NCBI RefSeq assembly: GCF_026242195.1
Contig: NZ_RKLV01000001.1
Location: 124,001 to 188,000, forward strand
From: Halorutilus salinus
GTDB taxonomy: Archaea; Halobacteriota; Halobacteria; Halobacteriales; Halorutilaceae
Length of the DNA stretch: 64,000 nt
Reading direction: 5' to 3'
The position numbers and the translations under genes are program-made. The notes below the pieces were generated by a model, which ran no database searches, was not told where the DNA came from, and worked only from the letters and a program-made list of their open reading frames with translations. Positions 20,457 to 29,123 of this stretch are shown here, one piece after another; position 1 is the stretch's first letter, and every line of letters begins with the position of its first letter.

Positions 20457-21875
20457 TTGACCGACGGCGACAACGCGAACACGAGCGACGGAGACGGAAC
20501 CGCGAACAAGACGGGTACCGGTAACACCACGGTCGGGGACGACGATGGACGTGACGTCACCGATGAGATGGAGGCGGTAACCAACGCCACAGGGCGGGTC
20601 GTCGAACTCACGTCGGGTAAGAACGCCGCGGGGTACGCGCTCGGCGGTTCGGGGTACGTCGCCTCCGTCCGGGAAGATGCGGACAACAGCCGACCCGTGT
20701 CGTTACGAACCGTTGTTGTCAACGACGGCGACGAAGCCGCAGTGTACGAAACCGACGTCTACCCACCATACGACGGCGTCGCGGAGAACGACAGGGGCGA
20801 CGTTCTTTACGCCGCCCCCACCGAGGCGCACGATCTGTCCGATGAACCGCCCCAACCCGTCCGTGACGGCGATGTATGGCATATCAACGGGAGTCCGACC
20901 CACGCCACCGACGCCGTACCCGACAAGGTCGAACTCGGCTCCGGCGACGGATACGTCGGCGAGTACCTTATGATTGCCGACGGCGAACCCGCCGACGGAT
21001 TCTACGTCTTCGGCGGTGAAGGAATCACGGGTCTGACGCTCTCCGTCTGGACGGAAGGCGAACCCGGACCGCGCCGGAAGCCGCGTTTCGAAGGCGCGAC
21101 GTTCCCCGATGCGTACAGGCTGAGGGGTGGCAGAAAGACGGACAGGACACGACGGTGGTTCCACGAAGCCAACGAGACGACCGCGACGTATCTACGTCCG
21201 TCCACCGAGGCGGTCAAACCGCCTGCGACGGTACGAACACGTCTCGTCGTGCGATCTGACCGTGTAACCCCGACCGGTAACCCGTCACGGTGGAGTCTGC
21301 GTAAGCTCGCCGACTACGAATGGGTGGAGGTGGCGGGTTCGGACGGTACGACAGCCGGTTCCTCGTTGACCGCCCGTCCGGGTGCGTGTATAGCCGACGA
21401 GATACGTGTCTACCACGGCGAAGACGGGACCGATGGTGAGACCGACGGACGCGCCGTCGGACATCTCGGCGGCGGCAGGTACGCGTATACCTCCGGATTC
21501 TCCGTCGACGGCGAACCGCTCACCACCGTCTTTGAGGTAGACGCCCCGGCTCTTGATGTCGAACCCCCCGAAGACGCCGTCTCCGAACGTGACGGCGCTA
21601 TACTGACGGTAACGTCGGGTTCGTACACCGACGGCGACGGTGCGCGTTTTGTTGTCGAGAGGGTCGAGGAAGCCGACGAACCCGTCGTACCTGAACAGCT
21701 GTACAGCGCCGACGAGGCGCTTCGGTACGCCCTGCCGTACTTCGACGGAGACGTCGAACGCGTACGTGTCGAAACCGACGATGCGACGGCGGGTAAAGCC
21801 GTCGTACGTCCCCGGAACGAGGATTCGCGTCGGTTCGTCCACGCCGGCGACGCCTACCGCGTGTCGTTACCCTGA
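20457..21875 (+). CDS. Putative lipoprotein with its signal peptide cut by an in-frame TGA
   Basis: From 20457 (TTG) the frame encodes a 472-residue acidic, probably extracellular protein of unknown family with a Thr/Asp-rich linker. The same frame upstream reads ATG CGC TGA CGT (from 20406), then FIAVVSALGAGC, ending in a lipobox cysteine at 20454-20456. With CGA in place of TGA this would be a standard Tat-type haloarchaeal lipoprotein signal (MRRRQFIAVV). So the gene either has a nonsense change at codon 3, contains a read or assembly error, or starts later without a signal. No SD is seen before the TTG. Confidence 0.6.
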   Translation: MTDGDNANTSDGDGTANKTGTGNTTVGDDDGRDVTDEMEAVTNATGRVVELTSGKNAAGYALGGSGYVASVREDADNSRPVSLRTVVVNDGDEAAVYETDVYPPYDGVAENDRGDVLYAAPTEAHDLSDEPPQPVRDGDVWHINGSPTHATDAVPDKVELGSGDGYVGEYLMIADGEPADGFYVFGGEGITGLTLSVWTEGEPGPRRKPRFEGATFPDAYRLRGGRKTDRTRRWFHEANETTATYLRPSTEAVKPPATVRTRLVVRSDRVTPTGNPSRWSLRKLADYEWVEVAGSDGTTAGSSLTARPGACIADEIRVYHGEDGTDGETDGRAVGHLGGGRYAYTSGFSVDGEPLTTVFEVDAPALDVEPPEDAVSERDGAILTVTSGSYTDGDGARFVVERVEEADEPVVPEQLYSADEALRYALPYFDGDVERVRVETDDATAGKAVVRPRNEDSRRFVHAGDAYRVSLP

Positions 21876-22247
21876 TCCGTTTCCCAGCGAGTACTCCACG
21901 TTGATACCGTCCTCGCCGCCACGTATCAGAAGCGCGTACCCACAGTCGGTGCAGACACGGTGTTCGGCGTCCCCGTCGTCGTCTTCCTTCGTCGGAACGT
22001 CGTAGACGTGTAACGTCCCGCCGCAGTCGTGTGTCCCGACGCGCGCGGGCTCACGGTAAGGGCTGTCGTGTTCGACGCGTTCGTAGTCGGAGTCAAAGCC
22101 GTCGAAGGACGAGACGTGTTCGTCACATACCTCGACGTATACTTCGCCACCAGCGTCACGGAAGGCGTGGCACGCGACACCGTCGCAGTCGACGATGTCG
22201 CAGATACCGCGTACGTGATCCGGCTTCGCGCCTTCCCCGGCGCTCAC
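21867..22247 (-). CDS. Small zinc-finger protein, hypothetical
   Basis: The 126-residue protein has many Cys/His pairs: CDIVDCDGVACH with a later CDEH, and HDCGGTL with CTDCGYALL, the second looking like a zinc ribbon. No further family is recognised. The start is GTG 22247, overlapping the upstream stop (GTGA); an ATG further up would overlap that gene by 52 nt. It is the third gene of the leftward run that starts at 22981. The 3' end overlaps the convergent lipoprotein gene by 9 nt. Confidence 0.6.
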   Translation of the reverse strand: MSAGEGAKPDHVRGICDIVDCDGVACHAFRDAGGEVYVEVCDEHVSSFDGFDSDYERVEHDSPYREPARVGTHDCGGTLHVYDVPTKEDDDGDAEHRVCTDCGYALLIRGGEDGINVEYSLGNGSG

Positions 22248-22600
22248 TCCCAGCCTTCCTCCTCGGCTACCTCGGAGATATCGTGGTACTCCCACCCCAT
22301 CTTCTCGGCGAGAACCTCGTCGCGTTTCGTCGTGCCGAGGAACACGTGACGCGCGTCGCCGTCGGGGTCCGTGCTCCTGCCGCGTATCAGACCGTTCTTC
22401 TTTCCGGGCGGTACGGAGTGGAAGTCCACGTGCACATCATGCTCCCTGCCGAGGTCGTTTGCAACGTGCGACTCGACGTTGCCCACGATACCGAGTTCGT
22501 CGACACGTAGCTTGAGGTCGTTTAGTGCGAACCCCGTGTCTTCGAGGTCAGCGATACCTTCGTACGCAACGGCGAGGTTCACGTCTCCGTCGAGATCCAT
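22244..22600 (-). CDS. DUF7124-like protein, copy 2
   Basis: A 118-residue relative of the protein at 19996. Shared features are VHVDFHSVPPGK, HVFLGTTKRDEVLAEKMGWEYHDISEV and a GW at the end. It is transcribed after the Fe-S assembly factor gene (9-nt gap) and overlaps the zinc-finger gene. Function unknown. Confidence 0.75.
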   Translation of the reverse strand: MDLDGDVNLAVAYEGIADLEDTGFALNDLKLRVDELGIVGNVESHVANDLGREHDVHVDFHSVPPGKKNGLIRGRSTDPDGDARHVFLGTTKRDEVLAEKMGWEYHDISEVAEEEGWE

Positions 22601-22609
22601 CGTCAGACC

Positions 22610-22981
22610 TCAGATGTTTACCCCCATTGCGTTCAGCTGTGTCCTTCCCTCGTCGGACACCTTTTCGGGCGTCCACGGGGGTTGCCAGACGAGTTCGACG
22701 TCGACGTTCTCGACGCCGTCGACCTGCTCCGCGGTGAGTTCGACCTCGCGCATGATCGAGTCCGCCGTCGGACATCCCATGCTCGTAAGCGTCATGTCTA
22801 TGTCGACGCCTCCGTCGTCGTCGAACTCCATGTCGTAGATGAGACCGAGGTCGACGATGTTGACGGGTATCTCGGGGTCGTGGACGGATTCGAGTTCTTC
22901 GAGTATCTCGTCCTGGATCTCATCGTATTCGCCGTCTACGTCGTTCTGAGATTCGGTTTGGGGTTCAGATTCTTCTACCAT
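22610..22981 (-). CDS. MIP18/PaaD-type metal-sulfur cluster assembly factor (SufT-like)
   Basis: The 123-residue protein has the DUF59 domain: HDPEIPVNIVDLGLIYD, then LTSMGCPTADSIMREVE with the functional cysteine, and VWQPPWTPEKVSDEGR. Such proteins assist Fe-S cluster maturation in the cytosol. The N-terminal 25 residues are an acidic extension. It is probably the first gene of a three-gene leftward operon. Confidence 0.9.
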   Translation of the reverse strand: MVEESEPQTESQNDVDGEYDEIQDEILEELESVHDPEIPVNIVDLGLIYDMEFDDDGGVDIDMTLTSMGCPTADSIMREVELTAEQVDGVENVDVELVWQPPWTPEKVSDEGRTQLNAMGVNI

Positions 22982-23089
22982 ACCCGGACGTTTGCTCTCT
23001 TACAGCAAAAGGGTTACGTCACCGCCGCGGGAGGCTCCGCCACCGTAAACCATCGACCGATTAATGTTACGCCGGACCCATGGCTTACC

Positions 23090-24007
23090 ATGACAGAGCT
23101 CGACGGATTCGTGAGGCTCGACACCCTCCCGAAGGGGTTCGTCCGCGGGCTGATCGAAGAGACGCGGGCGTTAAAGACCGACACGCCGACCGACGAACCG
23201 TTGAGCCGCGCGACCCTCGGTACGGTCTACCAGAAACGGTCGACACGGACGCGCGTCTCTTTCGAGGCGGGTATGAACACGCTCGGCGGCGACGCCGTCT
23301 TCCTCAGCTCCGACGACATACAGCTAGGGCGCGGCGAGACCGTCGCCGACACGGCGCGCGCACTTTCGCGTTACGTCGACGGTATCATGGCGCGCGTGAG
23401 CGCGCACGACGATATAGAGGCGCTCGACGAGCACGCGTCCGTCCCGGTCATCAACGGTCTAAGCGACTTCAACCATCCGTGTCAGGCGCTCGCCGACGCC
23501 TTCACGCTCGAACAGGCGAAGGGTTCGCTCGACGACCTCCGTCTCGCGTGGCTCGGCGACGGCAACAACGTCTGTCACTCCCTCCTGCATATACTCCCGC
23601 GCTTCGGCGTCGACGTACGTGTCGCAACCCCGGATGAGCACCGACCCGAAGCTTCGGTCGCCGAGACGGCGCGCGAATTCGCCGACCAGAACGACGGCGC
23701 GGTGACCGTCACCGACAACCCGGGCGAAGCCGTCGAGGACGCCGACGCCGTCTACACCGACACGTGGGTGAGCATGGGCGAGGAAGGCAAGGAAGCCTCC
23801 GTCTTCGAGCCTTACCGCGCCGAACCCGCCCTCCTCGATGCCGCGGACGACGACCATATCTTCATGCACTGCCTGCCCGCACACCGCGGACACGAGGTCG
23901 TCGACGAGGTCATCGACGGTTCGCACTCGGTCGTCTGGGAACAAGCCGAGAACCGTATGCACGCACAGATGGCGCTTCTCATCCGCCTGCTCGCACGAAA
24001 CCGTTAA
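23090..24007 (+). CDS. argF: Ornithine carbamoyltransferase
   Basis: This 305-residue enzyme joins ornithine and carbamoyl phosphate to citrulline in arginine synthesis. The carbamoyl-phosphate motif STRTR sits in YQKRSTRTRVSFEAGM. NGLSDFNHPCQALAD carries the HPCQ motif, and the C-terminal ornithine loop is MHCLPAHRG. It is cytosolic and trimeric in the family. The frame is open far upstream, but ATG 23090 gives the family start and avoids the divergent gene. Confidence 0.95.
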   Translation: MTELDGFVRLDTLPKGFVRGLIEETRALKTDTPTDEPLSRATLGTVYQKRSTRTRVSFEAGMNTLGGDAVFLSSDDIQLGRGETVADTARALSRYVDGIMARVSAHDDIEALDEHASVPVINGLSDFNHPCQALADAFTLEQAKGSLDDLRLAWLGDGNNVCHSLLHILPRFGVDVRVATPDEHRPEASVAETAREFADQNDGAVTVTDNPGEAVEDADAVYTDTWVSMGEEGKEASVFEPYRAEPALLDAADDDHIFMHCLPAHRGHEVVDEVIDGSHSVVWEQAENRMHAQMALLIRLLARNR

Positions 24008-24032
24008 GAGTACGGGCGGAGTATCCCCCGGT

Positions 24033-24167
24033 ATGAGCATAAACAGAATGAAGGACAAGGCGGACGATACCAGCTGGCGCGCGATAGCCAAGAAGATCGC
24101 CGTAATCCTTGGCATACTGGCGATGGTGCTCTGGTTGCCCGCTACGTTCCTAAACGCCGTCCTGTAG
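24033..24167 (+). CDS. Small single-span membrane protein, 44 aa
   Basis: The short protein has a charged N-terminal helix (about 20 residues, with KDKADD) followed by one hydrophobic segment, KIAVILGILAMVLWLPATFL. It is out of frame with argF, 25 nt after its stop, and has its own ATG. No family is recognised. Small proteins like this often attach to larger membrane complexes. Confidence 0.5.
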   Translation: MSINRMKDKADDTSWRAIAKKIAVILGILAMVLWLPATFLNAVL

Positions 24168-24216
24168 CGTCCGCATAGGAAAGCTTGAAACCGCGCGCCC
24201 GCGTCTTTACCGCCGC

Positions 24217-24301
24217 GCGAGGGTAGCTTAGCCAGGCCAACAGCGGCGGGCTTAAGACCCGCTCCCGCAGGGGTTCCTGGGTTCAAATCCCAGCCCTCGC
24301 A
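24217..24301 (+). tRNA. tRNA-Leu (anticodon TAA)
   Basis: An 85-nt class II tRNA. The acceptor GCGAGGG pairs with CCCTCGC plus discriminator A. The anticodon stem GCGGG/CCCGC has loop CTTAAGA. The long variable arm is CTCCCGCAGGGGTTC and the T-arm CTGGGTTCAAATCCCAG. Confidence 0.97.
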
Positions 24302-24579
24302 GTAAGCGAGTCCTACGAGCGAACGAGAAGCTGGATTTGAACTAGTGAACGGAGCGTCTCGCTGAACGTAGTGAAGCGAGGCAGTGAAAGAGCGAGGAAC
24401 GAGCGAAGTGAGCGTGAAGTGGAGTGACCGTAGTTCAGATCCCTCCCCTCGCAAATCCGGTTAAGCCTCTGAATATCTATACCGTCCCGCCGTGCCGACA
24501 GTCTAATGTGTTCCGGTACCGTAGGGAGATATATGAATACGTCTATATGGCATACTTCTACGCACGAGGTGGGAACAGA
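24302..24579. other. Intergenic region with decayed tRNA-Leu fragments
   Basis: No gene is seen. It holds the tRNA-derived relics annotated separately. The spacer is rich in GAGCGAACGA- and AGTGAGCG-type words. Then comes the upstream region of hicB with an AGATATATGAATAC stretch that could be its TATA box. Confidence 0.55.
24329..24453 (+). repeat. Inverted plus direct decayed copies of the tRNA-Leu 3' end
   Basis: AGCTGGATTTGAAC (24329-24342) is an inverted copy of the tRNA-Leu T-arm. About 90 nt later, GTTCAGATCC followed by CTCCCCTCGCA (24433-24453) is a direct copy of T-arm and acceptor. The same inverted-then-direct layout follows tRNA-Arg and tRNA-Ile in this window. Confidence 0.7.
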
Positions 24580-24849
24580 ATGAGCACCGAATCCGAAGTC
24601 CGCCGAAAGATAACGCTCACCGAGGACGAGGAGACCGGACTGTGGTCTGCCGTCGACGAAGAGGAAGGCGTAGCGTCGCAGGGTGAGACGCGCGTCGAGG
24701 CACTCGAAAACCTTGACGAGGTGGTCGCACTCCACAAGGGTGAGATAGGCGAACCTGTCACCGACGAGGATCTTCGAGAATGGGGTATTGACCCTGACGA
24801 GGCGTCGGACGAGGTTCAGGAACCTGACGTGCCGTGGTTCGACGGATAG
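24580..24849 (+). CDS. hicB: HicB-type antitoxin
   Basis: The 89-residue protein has the HicB partial RNase-H-like fold: RRKITLTEDEETGLWSAVDEEEGVASQGETRVEALENLDEVVALH. Its acidic C-terminal tail ends in DVPWFDG. ATG 24580 is chosen over 24547 because GAGGTG lies 9 nt upstream. It directly abuts hicA (stop 24849, ATG 24850), here antitoxin first. Confidence 0.85.
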   Translation: MSTESEVRRKITLTEDEETGLWSAVDEEEGVASQGETRVEALENLDEVVALHKGEIGEPVTDEDLREWGIDPDEASDEVQEPDVPWFDG

Positions 24850-25095
24850 ATGGTTCGGCACTTCTTCACAGGTGAGGTGGTCGCACAGGTACTGACCGAC
24901 ATGGGGTATACGCCGGTAGATCGGACAGGAAGCCACCTCAAACTCAGGTACAAACATCCGGAGACCGGTGAGGTTCGGAACGTCTCGGTACCTATGGGCG
25001 GTGAGATTCCGCAGGGTACTCTCAGGAACATAGCCGACCAGTGCGGCGCTAAGGACTTCGACTCCTTCTGTGAATGGATAGACCGGAACAGGTAG
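24850..25095 (+). CDS. hicA: HicA-type mRNA interferase toxin
   Basis: The 81-residue double-stranded-RNA-binding-like fold has the HicA signature: VAQVLTDMGYTPVDRTGSHLKLRYKH, with the conserved GSH histidine, then VSVPMGGEIPQGTLRNIADQCG. Family members cleave mRNA and are neutralised by HicB. Confidence 0.88.
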   Translation: MVRHFFTGEVVAQVLTDMGYTPVDRTGSHLKLRYKHPETGEVRNVSVPMGGEIPQGTLRNIADQCGAKDFDSFCEWIDRNR

Positions 25096-25234
25096 GGTGG
25101 CGGCGTCCTCATCTTCCACCTACCCCGTCGCCGTCCACTCCAAACCATCTTGGAACGGTAGCGATCAGAAAAGGGTCATACACACGTCCGACGACCTGCG
25201 AAAGACTCTTGTCTCCGAAATCGGAACTTGGGAT

Positions 25235-26026
25235 ATGCCTACGCTTGAGGAGGTGTACGAAAACCGCCTCGACGAGGGGGGAGACGACGGCTACCTCCGT
25301 GTACGCGCGGGTCTCGCCCTTCTCTGTGTCGGCGTCTTCCTGACCCTCCTCGGTGGTGTCGTGGCGTTCTCCGAGACCGTCGCCGCGGTATTCGACGCCG
25401 CGGAGCACGACTGGCAGATGTGGGGTGCGGGTGCGAAGTTCGCGGGTGTCGGCGTCCCGCTCGCCTTCGCCGGTGTCTTCGTCGTCGTCCCCGCCCCCCG
25501 ACGTGACCGTGTCCTCTCGGCGTCAGGGGTTCTCACCGCATTCGTCGGTATCGCTCTCTTCGACTACGCCTACCCCGCCCGATGGGCTGGCGACCCTCTT
25601 GACCTGACGCCTCTCGTCTTCGGCGTCTACGCGCTCGGCTCCTTCCTTATCTTCGGCGCTCTCTTCCGTTCCGTTCTCGACGTTGAGGTCACGTTACCGC
25701 GTTCGTCGGTCTCGGTTGAGTACTCCGACGACCTACCGAACCGTGAGGAACGCGTCGCGGAGATGAAAGGTTCGACGACCTCCGACGGTGGCGGCGGAAT
25801 CACCGTCGATACAAACGCCGACGATGCGGAGGTTGTCCACGACGAACGCGGAGACGACACGGAGTCGTCGGGGTTTGCGGGCGACAGGTACTGCGGCAAC
25901 TGCGTCTTCTACGAGTACGTCCGGAACGACGGTGACAGCGTCCCCTTTTGTAACTTCCACGACCACGAACTCGACGACCTCGAAGCCTGCGACGAGCACG
26001 AGATGCGTTTAGGAACGGACGAGTAG
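25235..26026 (+). CDS. Membrane protein with C-terminal zinc-binding motif, DUF7139-like
   Basis: The 263-residue protein has a short N-terminal acidic segment (MPTLEEVYENRLDEGG), four membrane helices between about 25 and 160, then a soluble acidic linker. The cysteine-rich end (CGNCVFYEYV, FCNFHDHELDDLEACDEHE) could bind zinc. Resembles a haloarchaeal family annotated DUF7139. Start 25235 matches that N-terminus; the upstream frame gives an atypical Ser-rich extension. Function unknown. Confidence 0.75.
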   Translation: MPTLEEVYENRLDEGGDDGYLRVRAGLALLCVGVFLTLLGGVVAFSETVAAVFDAAEHDWQMWGAGAKFAGVGVPLAFAGVFVVVPAPRRDRVLSASGVLTAFVGIALFDYAYPARWAGDPLDLTPLVFGVYALGSFLIFGALFRSVLDVEVTLPRSSVSVEYSDDLPNREERVAEMKGSTTSDGGGGITVDTNADDAEVVHDERGDDTESSGFAGDRYCGNCVFYEYVRNDGDSVPFCNFHDHELDDLEACDEHEMRLGTDE

Positions 26027-27508
26027 ACCGCCGGCGACGACCGCGACGAACGCCGCCATGACGGTAAAGCCGGGTGTCGGTTCGCCGGGGCGTGCGTCTA
26101 TCGGCTCCTTTACGGGACTTCGGGCGTCGGCGACCGACGGACGTATATCTTCGATCCCTTCGACCGTCGGCGCTCGTACGACGGTGACGTTCGTCCCGTT
26201 GCGCGCGACGGTGTAAGCGCCTCTAAACTCTCCCTCGACACGTACTGTACCGTTGTCGACCTCTGTCGCTCCTTGACCTTCGAGTACGGCGAGGTACGCC
26301 GACGCGAACGTCTCCGCGTCCTCGGTCGTCTCCCAGACGGATCTCCAGACGAAGCCCGTCCGGTTCGTCTCCTCGTTACGGTACGGGTAGATACGGTCGC
26401 CCGCCCATCCCTGCGAGACGTCGCTTCTGTAGCTGTATACGTCGAACTCACCGTCGGGCGACAGGAAGCCCGACGTGTCGATAACATCGAGACCGTAGCC
26501 CGCTACGCTCGACTGGTACCAGAAGGTCACGAATACAGAAGCCTCGCCCGCGACATCGTATCCGTTCCTGCCGAGGCTCTCGTTGAACGTCGTCCAGTTT
26601 CCGCGCGCCTCGTCGTCATAACTGACGTTGACGCCGTCGAAGCCATCGTGTCTGATAATCTCGCGCGTCGTCGTGGGCACGTCGTCGTAAGCTTCCTCGA
26701 CCGCCTCCCAGCCACCGCGTTGGCGCAGACGGTGGACGTACTCGGCTCCGTCGGAGTACGGCTGGTACGCCGTCATCAGAACACCTATGTTTCCGTCGTC
26801 CCCACCGCCTCCGCCGCCTGTACCTCCGCCACCTCCGCCCGACGCGTAACAGTTCCAGTCTGTGGCGCATCTGCGTTCGTACAGCTTACGTACGTACTCC
26901 GCCTCGCCTTCGACCACACCGTCGCTCGCAAGCTGTTCGTCCTGTACGGGAGGGTTGAAACGGTCGGCGCTTAGGCTGTACCTCTGATCCTGAAGGACAT
27001 GGACGAGTTCGTGCGCCAACGTGCCTTCGTTCACGCCGCCGACGACGGTTATACTTCCCGCGTCCCTGTGTCCACCCGTCGTGTTCGAACCGTTACCCGG
27101 CTGGTAGAAACCCTGTGTCGCGCCGCCGAACGTCTCGGCGATCGCCTCGTTGGCGTACTCGTCCTGTCCCACTATGAGGAGAGCCTCCCAGACGACGTCG
27201 TTCCAGTTGCCGTAGTCGTTACGCGTCACGTTTGCGTCGAGGGGGCTTCCGTCGCTACCGTTGCTGTCCCCGTCCCTCTGTATACGTTCGACCGAAGGGA
27301 CAGCCTCGAACTCAACTCCGCGTATCTCCTCTACCCTCGCCATCGCGCGCGAGGCGACGACGTCGAGTTCGTCGTCGGTGAGTTCGCCCTCGAACCCTAA
27401 CTCGTCGTCAGCCTCGTATCCGTTGACGACCCCCGGCTCCGCGGACGCGCCCGCCGTCAAGGTGGCGAAACCAACGACGGCGACGGTGAGAAGGACGGCG
27501 CGTCTCAC
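26009..27508 (-). CDS. Hvo_1808-family surface protein with a zincin-like motif
   Basis: The 499-residue exported protein has a Sec-type signal at residues 1-23. A metal-binding HELVH motif (166-170) is followed by a VVEGEAEYV segment that may give the third ligand. The central part is Asn/Thr-rich with potential glycosylation, and includes a Gly-rich loop (GGGGGTGGGGGGDDG). A C-terminal hydrophobic span (FTVMAAFVAVVAGGLLV) anchors it, so it is probably a cell-surface metallopeptidase-like protein. Peptidase activity is inferred only from the motif. Confidence 0.8.
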   Translation of the reverse strand: MRRAVLLTVAVVGFATLTAGASAEPGVVNGYEADDELGFEGELTDDELDVVASRAMARVEEIRGVEFEAVPSVERIQRDGDSNGSDGSPLDANVTRNDYGNWNDVVWEALLIVGQDEYANEAIAETFGGATQGFYQPGNGSNTTGGHRDAGSITVVGGVNEGTLAHELVHVLQDQRYSLSADRFNPPVQDEQLASDGVVEGEAEYVRKLYERRCATDWNCYASGGGGGGTGGGGGGDDGNIGVLMTAYQPYSDGAEYVHRLRQRGGWEAVEEAYDDVPTTTREIIRHDGFDGVNVSYDDEARGNWTTFNESLGRNGYDVAGEASVFVTFWYQSSVAGYGLDVIDTSGFLSPDGEFDVYSYRSDVSQGWAGDRIYPYRNEETNRTGFVWRSVWETTEDAETFASAYLAVLEGQGATEVDNGTVRVEGEFRGAYTVARNGTNVTVVRAPTVEGIEDIRPSVADARSPVKEPIDARPGEPTPGFTVMAAFVAVVAGGLLVRS

Positions 27509-27509
27509 T

Positions 27510-27869
27510 CTACCTTAACCCGAAGACGGGCGCGGGTTCGTCCCTGTTCTCGAAGACACCGACGAACCCAACCTCGTCGCCTATCTCCGCCTCGTCGTCT
27601 AGCCTACCGAGGACGCGCGCTCCGGTTCCTCCGAGTTCGACGATGCCGACCTTGTAGCCGCCCTCGAAACCCTCAGGTGCGACCGCGACGGTCGTCTCTG
27701 AGTAGACGGTGCCTTCGTCAGGGAGGGAGACACGCGAAACCGAACGTGAACCGCATTCCGTACACGCCGCCTTGGGCGCGCCCGTAATGTTTCCGCAGTC
27801 GTCGCATTCGAGACCTACGAGTTCGCCGTCGCGGATCGCCTCCGACCAGTCGTCGTAGCTCAGACTCAT
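27510..27869 (-). CDS. Zn-ribbon OB-fold protein (DUF35 family)
   Basis: The 119-residue protein has an N-terminal rubredoxin-like zinc ribbon (CDDCGNITGAPKAACTECGS) followed by an OB fold (SVSRVSLPDEGTVYSETTV...). Such proteins pair with thiolases and bind acyl-CoA. It starts within the last bases of the thiolase gene (4-nt overlap), so the two form an operon and very likely a complex. Confidence 0.92.
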   Translation of the reverse strand: MSLSYDDWSEAIRDGELVGLECDDCGNITGAPKAACTECGSRSVSRVSLPDEGTVYSETTVAVAPEGFEGGYKVGIVELGGTGARVLGRLDDEAEIGDEVGFVGVFENRDEPAPVFGLR

Positions 27870-29035
27870 GCCCTCTCCTCCATTACTGTGATGACCGTGG
27901 TACCTGAGTCGCCGCCGAGGTTGTGCGCCACACCCGTGCGCGCGTCCTCGACCTGACGTTCGCCGACCTCGCCGCGTATCTGCTCCGTTAGCTCCGTAAT
28001 CTGCGCCGTGCCGGTCGCGCCTATCGGATGACCCTTCGCCTTCAGACCGCCCGACGGGTTCACGGGCACCTCGCCGCCGAGACGTGTTTTCCCCTCCGCG
28101 GCGGCGGGTCCGCCCTCGCCGTCCTCGAAGAAGCCGAGCGCCTCCGTGGCGAGAACCTCCGCTCCCGTGAAGCAGTCGTGAATCTCGGCGAAGTCTACGT
28201 CGCCCGGCGTAACGTCCGCGTCGTCGTACGCCTCGTGCGCGCCGTCACGTGCCGACTTCGTCTCCGGAAGGCTGTCCTTGTCGGCGAGAGGCACGGCGTC
28301 TACACCGTGTCCGACGCCTGTTACGTCGACGCCTTCAGCGCCGAACGAGTCGCCGAGACCGTCGCTCGTGACGACGACCGCCGACGCCCCGTCGGAGAAC
28401 GGACAGCAGTCCATGAGCCTAAACGGATCGGCGACGACGGGTCCGTCGAGAACCTCCTCAACCGTCTTGTCGCCCCCGAAATGTGCGCGGTCGTTCATGT
28501 TACCGTGGTAGTGGTTCTTGACAGCGACCTCCGCAAGCTGTTCCTCTGTCGTTCCGTACTCGTGCATATGGCGCTTCGTGAGAAGTGCGAAGACGCCGGG
28601 GAACGTGAGACCGCTCGGCTGTTCGTACTGTCTGTGCGACGCCGACGCGAAGACACGCGTCATCTCCGGCGTCTCCATACCCGTCTCGGGCGTGCAACGT
28701 TCGACACCGCCGACGAGTACTGTGTCGTGTACACCCGCACCGACCGCCTGTACGGCGTTCTTGAACGCGTTCGCCGAGGTAGCGCACGCGTCCTCGAAAC
28801 GCTGGAAAGGCACGTCTGTCATGCCTATATGCGTCGCCACCTTGGGCGCGAGATGGGTGTCGTTCTCCGAAAGACCGCTCATCGCGTTACCGAAGTAGAA
28901 TGCGTCGAGTTCGTCCTGCTCTACCCCTGCGTCGTCGAGCGCCGGAAACGCGGCGTCGGCGAAAAGCTCGGGGAGTGTCTTACCGTGGACGCCGAACTCC
29001 GTCATACCGACGCCTACGACTGTTGCTCCTGCCAT
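27866..29035 (-). CDS. Thiolase family protein (acetyl-CoA acetyltransferase / SCPx-type)
   Basis: The 389-residue protein has the thiolase layout, with the acylation site in RFEDACATSANAF (Cys), SMEIHDCFTGAEV-like DFAEIHDCFTGAEV, and NPSGGLKAKGHPIGATG near the C-terminus. It catalyses C-C bond formation or cleavage of acyl-CoA. Start 29035 is chosen because the eight-residue extension would overlap the divergent promoter. It lies next to the DUF35 partner. Whether it acts in mevalonate synthesis or lipid breakdown is open. Confidence 0.88.
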   Translation of the reverse strand: MAGATVVGVGMTEFGVHGKTLPELFADAAFPALDDAGVEQDELDAFYFGNAMSGLSENDTHLAPKVATHIGMTDVPFQRFEDACATSANAFKNAVQAVGAGVHDTVLVGGVERCTPETGMETPEMTRVFASASHRQYEQPSGLTFPGVFALLTKRHMHEYGTTEEQLAEVAVKNHYHGNMNDRAHFGGDKTVEEVLDGPVVADPFRLMDCCPFSDGASAVVVTSDGLGDSFGAEGVDVTGVGHGVDAVPLADKDSLPETKSARDGAHEAYDDADVTPGDVDFAEIHDCFTGAEVLATEALGFFEDGEGGPAAAEGKTRLGGEVPVNPSGGLKAKGHPIGATGTAQITELTEQIRGEVGERQVEDARTGVAHNLGGDSGTTVITVMEERA

Positions 29036-29123
29036 GGTCAGTGTACGCGGAGTTAACATAAAAATACAACTATCACCGCTCGTAGACCGTCAACTGTTTT
29101 GGCGCGGACGACGACCCAAGCCC

